From contig JAXLXE010000003.1 in assembly GCA_046328115.1 (NCBI GenBank), positions 890,756 through 954,755 of the forward strand: a DNA stretch of 64,000 nucleotides, written 5' to 3'. Within the stretch, counting starts at the first letter, position 1, and the number at the start of each line of letters is the position of its first letter. Under the pieces are notes generated by a model, which was not told the DNA's origin, did not search any database, and was given only the letters and a program-made list of their open reading frames with translations. This document shows positions 1-8,100 of the stretch, one piece after another. The DNA is from JAXLXE01 sp046328115. Lineage in GTDB: Bacteria > Chloroflexota > UBA6077 > JACCZL01. The position numbers were made by a program, and so were the translations under genes.

Positions 1-243
1 TTGCGCGCCGACGAAGACAGGGGTCTTCTGGGCCAGCAAGTCCCAGTCGTACAGGCTGAGGCCGAGCGAGGCGATGACCGGCCCGAGGATGAACAGCAGG
101 AAACCCGCGTAGGTGGGCAGGATGAACAGATAGCCGGTGAGCGCCTCCCGGCGGGCCATGCCCTGGAGGCCCTGCTGGCTGAGCCAGCCGAACCGCGCGG
201 ACGGGCCGGTGATCGCCCGGGGGCGGACGGCAGGTGTGGTCAT
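1..243 (-). CDS. Sugar ABC transporter permease, N-terminal part (cut by window edge)
   Basis: This frame opens at an ATG complementary to 241-243 and runs off the left edge after 81 codons. The first 35 or so residues are a polar, Arg-rich cytoplasmic tail. A long hydrophobic segment follows (about residues 38-63, around YLFILPTYAGFLLFILGP) and ends in a YDW-type motif, as in the first membrane helix of MalF/UgpA-type CUT1 permeases. It lies 64 nt downstream of a solute-binding lipoprotein gene on the same strand, the usual binding protein-permease order. The EAA loop is outside the window, so the call rests on the N-terminus and context. Confidence 0.8.
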   Translation of the reverse strand, partial: MTTPAVRPRAITGPSARFGWLSQQGLQGMARREALTGYLFILPTYAGFLLFILGPVIASLGLSLYDWDLLAQKTPVFVGAQ

Positions 244-261
244 ATCATCGGTCCGAGATGC

Positions 262-294
262 GGCACCTGGGGGCCGGCGCGGTCCCCAGGTGCC
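262..294 (-). promoter_or_regulatory. Intercistronic stem-loop between binding protein and permease genes
   Basis: GGCACCTGGGG (262-272) and CCCCAGGTGCC (284-294) form a perfect 11-bp stem with an 11-nt loop, in the 64-nt gap between the binding-protein stop and the permease start. No T-run follows. Such stem-loops in binding-protein operons are known to stabilise the upstream mRNA or attenuate read-through, so that binding protein exceeds permease. That role here is inferred. Confidence 0.55.
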
Positions 295-307
295 TCCTGG
301 TCCCGGC

Positions 308-1849
308 CTACTGCTTGGGTCGCGCCGCGAGCAGCTTGGTCAGCTCGGCGTGCAGGTCGTCCAGGGCCGCCTTGGGGGTCTTCTCGCCGGTGATGGCCAG
401 GTCCACGTACTTGGTCAGCAGGGCGGCGAGCTGGTTGGACTCCGGCGGCGCGGGGATGGGGCCCGTGTCCGGGTACTTGTCCAGCGTGTCGTAGAAGATC
501 TTCCAGTTCTTGATGCCGCCCATGCGGTCCTCAGTCATGAGGGAGCGGCGCGGCGAAGTGGTGGTGGTTGGCGTGCCCATGAAGCTGGCGATGGCCTCTT
601 TGCTGACCCAGTACTTCATGAAGCTCCAGAGCTCGTCACGGGCAGGGGAGGCCTTGAGCCCCATAAGCCCACCGGTGCCAAACTGGTGGCGCTGGTTCTT
701 CCACTTAGGGAAGAGTCGCACGTCGAAGCTGCCTTCCTTCATGCCGGCGTTCTTCAGACCGGATGCCCAGAAGGCCCCCGCGGGTGACATGGCCACTTTG
801 CCGCTGACGAAGTTGGCCTGCTGGGCGGCGCCGCCGCCGGACGCCGGGTCCAGCGCGGCCTTCTCCTTGGTGAGGTCCACCAGGAACTGGAGCGCCTCAA
901 CGTTCTTGGGGTCGTTGGCCTTGGAGGCGTTCCAGCGCCAGCCGCCCCCGCGTCCCTTGGCGGCCGGGTCGTTGGCGTAGAACGTGGACCACAGCCACTC
1001 ACCGCCGGGCGCCCGCTCCTCGGTGAGGAGGTTGGAGTCGTTGACGAAAATCCACGGCACGTAGCCGCCCCAGTGCCGGTTGGTCCAGGCGTAGCCGAAC
1101 GTCTCTGGCTGGCCGGTGCCGTCCTTCTTGGCCGAGATCTTGCGGGCGATCTCGCGGAACTCCTCGTAGGTCCAGTTGTCGCTGGGCGGCTGGACGCCCG
1201 CCTTGGCGAAGGCATCCAGGTTGATGAACATGTTGGCGGCGTTGAAGTTGGCCGGCAGCTCGTAGAGGCTGCCCTCGTACATCATCGCCTCGATCAGCGT
1301 GGGCGAGACATCCGAGAAGTACTCCTGCATGGCGGCCTTGTCCGCCTTCAGGTAGTCGTCCAGCTTGATGGCCAGGTCCTTGCCGGCGAAGAGCTGGGTG
1401 CCCTCGGTGGCAACGTTGACCAGATCGGTGGGCTTGCCGCTGGCCATCTCCGTCAGGAGCTTGACGAAGAACTGGTCATGGTCCGGCGCCTGGATGGGGG
1501 TGAACTCCACGGTGACGCCGGGGTTCTTGTCCGCGAATGCCTTGGCGAAGCCGGTCAACTCCTGGGCTCGCTGCTGAGTGGCGTTGACCGCGGCGCGGAG
1601 CGTGATCGGCCCCTTGGGCTTGGCCGCGGGAGCAGCCGGGGCTGCCGCGGCGGGCGCCGAGGTGGGGGCGGGCGCGGCGGGTGCCGCGGCAGCCGGCTTC
1701 TCAGCGGGCTTCTCAGGAGCCTTCTCGGCGGCCTTCGGAGCGGCGGGCGCGGCCGGCTGACCTCCGCAGGCGGCGAGCACGGTGGCTCCCGACGCCGCGA
1801 GGCCTGCCGCCAGGAATCGGCGGCGCGAGAAGCTGAATCGTCGTTGCAT
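308..1849 (-). CDS. Extracellular sugar-binding lipoprotein (ABC family 1)
   Basis: This 513-residue protein has a Tat-like n-region (SRRRFLAAG), a hydrophobic core and an LAAC lipobox near residues 24-27. It should be exported, lipidated on Cys and held outside the membrane. Residues of about 30-80 are an Ala/Pro/Lys-rich linker, typical of Chloroflexota binding proteins. The rest resembles family 1 solute-binding proteins (a KNPGVTVEF segment and Trp/Tyr-rich ligand-domain stretches). A good ribosome site (GAGGAGGAAG) precedes the ATG. The gene is followed by a CUT1-type permease and by a stem-loop that may set the ratio of the two products. The substrate is probably a carbohydrate, but this is not determinable here. 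Confidence 0.88.
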   Translation of the reverse strand: MQRRFSFSRRRFLAAGLAASGATVLAACGGQPAAPAAPKAAEKAPEKPAEKPAAAAPAAPAPTSAPAAAAPAAPAAKPKGPITLRAAVNATQQRAQELTGFAKAFADKNPGVTVEFTPIQAPDHDQFFVKLLTEMASGKPTDLVNVATEGTQLFAGKDLAIKLDDYLKADKAAMQEYFSDVSPTLIEAMMYEGSLYELPANFNAANMFINLDAFAKAGVQPPSDNWTYEEFREIARKISAKKDGTGQPETFGYAWTNRHWGGYVPWIFVNDSNLLTEERAPGGEWLWSTFYANDPAAKGRGGGWRWNASKANDPKNVEALQFLVDLTKEKAALDPASGGGAAQQANFVSGKVAMSPAGAFWASGLKNAGMKEGSFDVRLFPKWKNQRHQFGTGGLMGLKASPARDELWSFMKYWVSKEAIASFMGTPTTTTSPRRSLMTEDRMGGIKNWKIFYDTLDKYPDTGPIPAPPESNQLAALLTKYVDLAITGEKTPKAALDDLHAELTKLLAARPKQ

Positions 1850-1887
1850 CTAGCACTTCCTCCTCTGCGAGTTCAGGGCGAAGTATT

Positions 1888-1905
1888 CGCGACGCCAACG
1901 TCGCG
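1888..1905. promoter_or_regulatory. Inverted repeat just downstream of the predicted binding-protein promoter
   Basis: CGCGACG (1888-1894), CCAA, CGTCGCG (1899-1905) form a 7-bp perfect inverted repeat. It lies a few bases downstream of the start site predicted from the minus-strand promoter at 1916-1944. Its position suits a repressor operator of LacI type or a leader hairpin. No regulator gene is visible in the window. Confidence 0.4.
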
Positions 1906-1915
1906 TGTTGAGGGC

Positions 1916-1944
1916 AGCGTACCGGGCTTTCTCAGCCGTGTCAA
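1916..1944 (-). promoter_or_regulatory. Sigma-70-type promoter of the binding-protein operon
   Basis: On the minus strand, TTGACA (1944-1939) is followed after 17 nt by TACGCT (1921-1916). The -35 box is perfect and the -10 box matches TATAAT at four positions. It lies about 70 nt upstream of the binding-protein ATG and points away from the giant gene on the other strand. Confidence 0.65.
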
Positions 1945-2049
1945 TCGGCCGCACAGTTCGTCATGACGTTTGCCTGAGGACGGTGAGGCTGAGGCAGGAG
2001 GTTCTCGTGGAGGATCGCAGTGCTTTCGCCTCGTTGCGAGCGACTCATC

Positions 2050-2078
2050 TGGAAACTCGCGAAACCGTGTGCTAGATT
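2050..2078 (+). promoter_or_regulatory. Possible promoter of the giant DUF11 gene
   Basis: TGGAAA (2050-2055) and TAGATT (2073-2078) are 17 nt apart, each matching consensus at four of six positions. They are about 70 nt upstream of the ATG at 2146. If real, the upstream in-frame ATG at 2020 would not be transcribed, which supports the later start. Confidence 0.35.
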
Positions 2079-2145
2079 AGTGCCCGGTTGTGTCCGGGGC
2101 GCTTGGGGCGGTAGGTGCCACCAGTTACGTGGGAGTCTGGTGCCG

Positions 2146-5100
2146 ATGCTGTTGCGAAGCGGATGGGCGAGTCGATCGGGTCGGAAGCTCACGCGGCGAA
2201 TCAGCAGGCTCGTTCTGCTCCTCGTGCTGCTGGGACAGCCGTTGCTTCCCCCGGCCGGTCTGGCGCAGGCTCAGGCGCGCGACGACGTGGAGAATCGGCC
2301 AGTAGCTCCGGGCTCCGGAGCGTTCACGACGCAGTCAGTCGTGCGGTCGTTCGCGTCGCGCTTCACCGCCAACACCAATGGCGACATCGTGTTTGTGGCG
2401 AACACCGTGATGAGCTGCCCGACAAGCAACGCGAACTGTGCCAGCGCCCGCAACGGCATCGCGGGCAATGTGAACGACCTGAACAACAACAACTACACGA
2501 TGGCGTACGTCGACGTGGACAGCGACGGCAGCACCTTCAACTCGAGCAGCGCGAACCTGGCGTTGCCCGCGGGCGCGACGATTCTGTTCGCGGGCCTGTA
2601 CTGGGGCGGCGACTCGACCAATGGTAGCGGTGGTGCGCCACCGCCAAACGCTGCCCAGCGTAATACCGTTCGGCTGGCCACGCCAACGTCCGGCGGCGCC
2701 TACACGACGGTTACGGCGACGACGCTGGACTTCGTGACCGGCAACGGCAACGATTACCAGGGCTTCGCGGACGTCACGTCCACCGTCCGCGCGGCCGGGG
2801 CGGGCACCTACACGGTGGCCAACATCCAGACGGGAACCGGTGTCAACCAGCAGGGCGGCTGGGCGCTGGTCATCGCGTACGGCGATCCATCCCAGCCTAC
2901 GCGGAACCTCACCGTGTTCGACGGCTTCGCCTTCGTGGACAACAACACACCGCGGGTATCGATTCCGGTGAGCGGCTTCCTCACCCCGCCCAGCGGCCCA
3001 GTCAACTCAAAGATCGGGGTGATCGCGTACGAGGGCGACCGCGGGTTCAACGGGGACTCGCTGTCTCTAGATTCAACGGTGCTCACCGATACGGTGCATC
3101 CGGCGGACAACTTCTTCACCAGCGTGATCGCCAACAGCGGCGGCGCGGTGACGACGCGGAACCCGAATCACCTGAACAACTTTGGGTATGACGCGAGCAT
3201 CGTGAACCTCAATGGCGTGCTGGCGAATGGGGCGACCGGCGCGACACTGCGCCTGACCACCGGCGGCGAGTCTTACTACCCGGGCGTCGTCACCTTCGTC
3301 AGCGATCTGTTTGCGCCCAAGTTCCAGGTCCAAAAGACGCTGGCAGACGTGAACGGCGGGCAGATCCAGCCGGCCGACTTGCTGGAATACACCATTGTCC
3401 TGACCAACACGGGCCTGGACTCCGCGTCCCAGGTGGTGATCCAGGACCCGATCCCGACGAACACCACGTATGAGCCGGGAACGCTGCAGATCGGCGGGGT
3501 GGGGCGGACCGACGCCACCGGCGACGACACGGCGTTCTTCGACTCGGGCAACAATCGGGTGACCTTCAACGTGGGGACCGGGGCCACGTCTAGCAGCGGC
3601 GGGACGCTGGCGGTGAGCGCGAGCGTGACCGTGAAGTTCCGTGTTCGGGTGAACGTGGGGACGCCGGACGGACAGACAATCGTGAACACGGCCACGGCGG
3701 GCGGCACGGCGTTGACGCTGGCGCAACCGGTGAGCGGCGCGGTGACCACGCCAAGCGGCCCGGTCTCTGACAAGGCAGACCTGCAGGTGACCAAGACGGA
3801 TAACGCTGCGTCCGCCGCGCCCGGCGGCCAGGTGACCTACACCATCACGGCCCGCAACAACGGGCCCAGCGCCGCCAACAACGCCACGGTGGCAGACACG
3901 TTCCCCGCTGAGCTCACGGGTGTGACCTGGAGCTGTGCGCCGTCGGCCGGTGCATCCTGCGGCACGCTGAACGGCTCCGGCAACATCAACACCACCGTGA
4001 GCCTGCCGGTCAACGGAACGGCCACGTTCACGGCGACCGGCACGGTCTCGCCCTCGTTCACCGGGCAGCTCAAGAACTCTGTGGGGATCACCCCGCCCGC
4101 CGGTGTGACGGATCCGAACCCGGCCAACAACCAGGCTACCGACGACGACACGATCCAGCCGGTAGCGGACCTGTCCGTGACCAAGGTCCTGAACGGCACG
4201 GCCGTGCCCGGGCAGCCGGTGAGCTACACGATCACGGCCAGGAACAATGGTCCAAGCAGCGTGACGGGCGCCCGCGTGACGGACAGTCTGCCCGCCCAGT
4301 TGAGCGGCGCTACGTGGACCTGCACGGCAGCGGGCGGCGGCGCGTGCGCCACACCCAACGGGACGGGCTCCATCGACGCGCTGGTGAATCTCCCGAACGG
4401 GGCCACTGCCACCTTCAACCTCACGGCGAATCTCGCCGCCACGGCCACGGGATCATTGGCGAATACCGCCAGCATCGCCGCGCCGGCCGGCACCGCCGAC
4501 CCTACGGCAGCCAACAACAGCGCCACCGCCTCGCAGGCGGTCACGCCGCAGGCGGACCTCTCTGTCACCAAGGTGGACAACGCCGCTACCGCCCAGCCTG
4601 GCGGCCAGGTGACCTACACCATCACGGCCACCAACGCGGGGCCCAGCGCGGTCTCCGGCGCCAGCGTGACCGATCCATTCCCGGCCCAGCTTCTGAACGT
4701 GAGCTGGACGTGCTCGGCCAGCGCCGGTTCGGCCTGCGGCGTGGCTAGCGGCTCCGGCGCCATCAACACCACGGCAAATCTGGCTGTCGGCGGAACCGCC
4801 ACGTTCACGGCGACTGGAACCTTGAGTGGCACGGCCTCTGGCAACCTGGCCAACACCGCCAGCATTGCGCCGCCCGCCGGCGTGACGGATCCGAACCCGG
4901 CCAACAACGGCGCCACCGCGACCAGTCCGGTGGCGCAGGTGCCGCGGATCGGCGCGGCCAAGGACGTGGGCGCGATCGTGGACAACGGCGATGGCACGTT
5001 TACGGTGCCCTTCACCATCACGGTGCGAAACTACGGCAACTCCGCGCTCAGCAACGTGCAGGTGACGGAGGATCTGGCGGCCGCGTTTAGCGGCGCGGTG

Positions 5101-8100
5101 AGCGTGCAGCTTTCCGGCGCACCTAGCGCCACGGGCGGCCTGGTGGTGAATCCCGCGTTCGATGGCAAGGCCGTCACGAGTCTGCTGGCGGCTGGCCAGA
5201 CGCTGGCCGTGGGGGCCAGCGGGACCATCTCGCTCCAGACCAGAGTCCAGCCCGGCGCCAAGCTGGGACCGTACAGCAACCAGGTGACGGCCAACGGAAC
5301 CTCGCCAAACGGCACCCAGACCACGGATGTCTCGGACGATGGGACCAATCCGGATCCGGACAACGATGCCCAGCCGAACGAGCCGGGGGAGAACGACGCG
5401 ACGCTGGTGGTCTTTGCGCCGTCCGCCGACCTCTCGATCACCAAGACGGTAGACGTGGGCTCGCCGGCCATCGGCGGCCAGGTGCGCTACACCCTGGCGG
5501 TGCGCAACGACGGTCCGTCTGGCGCCACCGGCGTGGTGGTGACGGATCCTCTGGCACCCGGCATCGCGCTTGTCTCGGCTACGCCCGGCCAGGGCGCCTG
5601 CGCGGTCCAGGGGACCGGATTCCGCTGCGACCTGGGGGCGCTGGCACGGGGCGCGACCACGACGATCACGGTGGTGGTGAACGTGCAGCAGACGGGTACG
5701 CTGGCGAACACGGCCACCGCAAGCGCGGCCGAGCCGGACCCAGACCCCACCAACAACGGCGCCACGGCCGGCGTCGTGGTGCAGCCGCGGGCGGACCTGG
5801 CGCTCACCAAGGCGGATTCGCCGGATCCCGTGAACGTGGGCCAGCAGGTGACGTCCACGCTGACCGTCACCAACAACGGACCATCCCCGGCGACGGGCGT
5901 GGTGCTGCGGGACACGCTGCCAACCGGGCTGACGTTCGTCTCGATCAGCCCGAGCGCCGGGTGTACGGGCGCCCAGACGGTGCAGTGCCCGGTGGGCACC
6001 CTGGCGCCCGGTGCGAGCGCGGTGTACACGCTGGTGGCCACGGCCAATAGCTCAGGCACGCTGACCAACCTGGCGACGGTGACGGGCAACGAGGTTGACC
6101 CGACGCCGGATAACAACGGAGCATCGCAGAGCACGAACGCCCAGGCCCAGGCCGATATCGACGTGCAGAAGACGGGCGCCCCCGCCACGCTGGTAGTGGG
6201 CGGCAACGTCACCTACACCGTCCTGGTACGGAACAACGGACCGTCGCCGGCTTCTGGCGTGGTGCTGACGGACCCGGTGCCGCCGGGCGCGGAGCTTGTC
6301 TCCGCCACCAGCACCCAGGGTCAGTGCAGCGGTTCCGGTACGGTCGTGTGCGACGTGGGCACGCTGGCCTCTGGCGCCACTGCCACGGCCACGCTGGTGA
6401 TGCGGACGACGGACGCGGGCGTCCTGGTGAACGGCGCCTCGGCAACCGCCAGCGAGCCGGATCCCACGCCCGGCAACAACGCCGCCGTGGCGGAGACCAC
6501 CGTGACGGCCCAGGCGGACCTCAGCCTCACCAAGAGCGCCAGCCCGCTGACGCTGGACGTGGGCGGCAAGACCACCTTCACCCTGACGGTCGCGAACGCC
6601 GGGCCGTCCCCGGCCACCAACGTGGTGGTGAGTGACACGCTGCCGGCCGGCCTGACGCTGGTGTCCACGCAGCCGAGCCAGGGATCGCCCTGTACCGGCA
6701 CAACGTCCATCACCTGCGCGCTGGGGACCATCGCGAGCGGCGGCAACGCCACGGTGACCATCGTTGCCTCGGGCGCTGCCGCCGGCGATCAGGCCAACTC
6801 GGCGACGGTGGTCGGCGACGAGCCGGATCCGAATCCGGCGAACAACGCTGCTGGGGCGCTGGTGAGTGTGGCGCCGCTGGCCGATCTAGGTATCACCAAG
6901 ACGGCCTCGCCGGACCCGGTGCTGGTGGGCCAGAACGTGACCTACACGATCATCGTGAGCAACGCCGGACCGTCCACTGCCACGAACGTCCAGGCTCTGG
7001 ATCTGCTGCCGAGCAACTCCAACTTCTCCTCCGTGACTCCCAGCCAGGGCACCTGTACTAGCGGGGCGCAGGTCTCGTGCGCTCTAGGTACGCTGGCGGG
7101 CGGCGCGAGCGCGACGATCAGCCTGGTGGCCACGGCCACCGCAGCCGGCGCGATGACCAACGTGGCCAGCGTGTCAGGTTCGGAGCGTGACCCGAGCCCC
7201 GGCAACAACGGCGTGACCCAGACGGCCACGGCGCGATCCGTGGCGGACCTCGAGATTACGAAGACCGGGCCGGACCAGGTCGCGGTAAGCGGGCCGATCG
7301 CGTACGTGCTGACAGCGCGCAACAACGGCCCGCTCGCGGCGACGAACGTGGTGATCGTGGATACGATCCCCGCCGGGACCGCGTTCGTCTCCTCGTCGCC
7401 GAGCGCCGGCGGGGTGTGCGCGGGCACGACCACCGTGGTCTGCGTGTTCCCCACCCTGACCGTAAACGCCACCGCCACGGTGACGATCAACGTGACCGCG
7501 CCGGCAACGCCGGGCGTGGTGGTGAATAGCGCCACCGTTAGTGCGTCCGAGGAGGACCCGGATCCCAGCAACAACGGTGCCAGCACCGGGACCACGGGCG
7601 GCACGACGACGACGCCGCTGGCCGACCTCTCCATCTCCAAGCTGGTGCCGCAGCCCAACGTCACCGTGGGCGACCAGGTGACCTTCAACCTGGTGGTCTC
7701 CAACGCCGGGCCGTCACCGGCGACGAACGTGACGATTGTGGACCGGCTGCCGGTCGGGCTCACGCTCGTCTCCGCCACGCCCGACCCGAGCAGCGGAATC
7801 TGCTCTGGAACCACTACGGTGACCTGCACCTTCGCCAGCCTGGCGGTGGGCGACAGCGCGGGGGTGGTCCTGGTGGCCACGGCCACGTTGGCCGGCACGC
7901 AGGTGAACGCGGCATCAGTCTCCGGGGCGGAGAGCGATCCGAACAACGACAACAACGGAGCCACCGCCGGCGCGCAGATCAGGGCCGCACCAACGGCCGA
8001 CCTGGTGCTGACGAAGACCCCCAGCGCGGAGATCGTGCCGCTGGGCGGCGCCGTGAGCTACACGCTGCTGGTGCGCAACGATGGCTCCGAGACGGCCACC

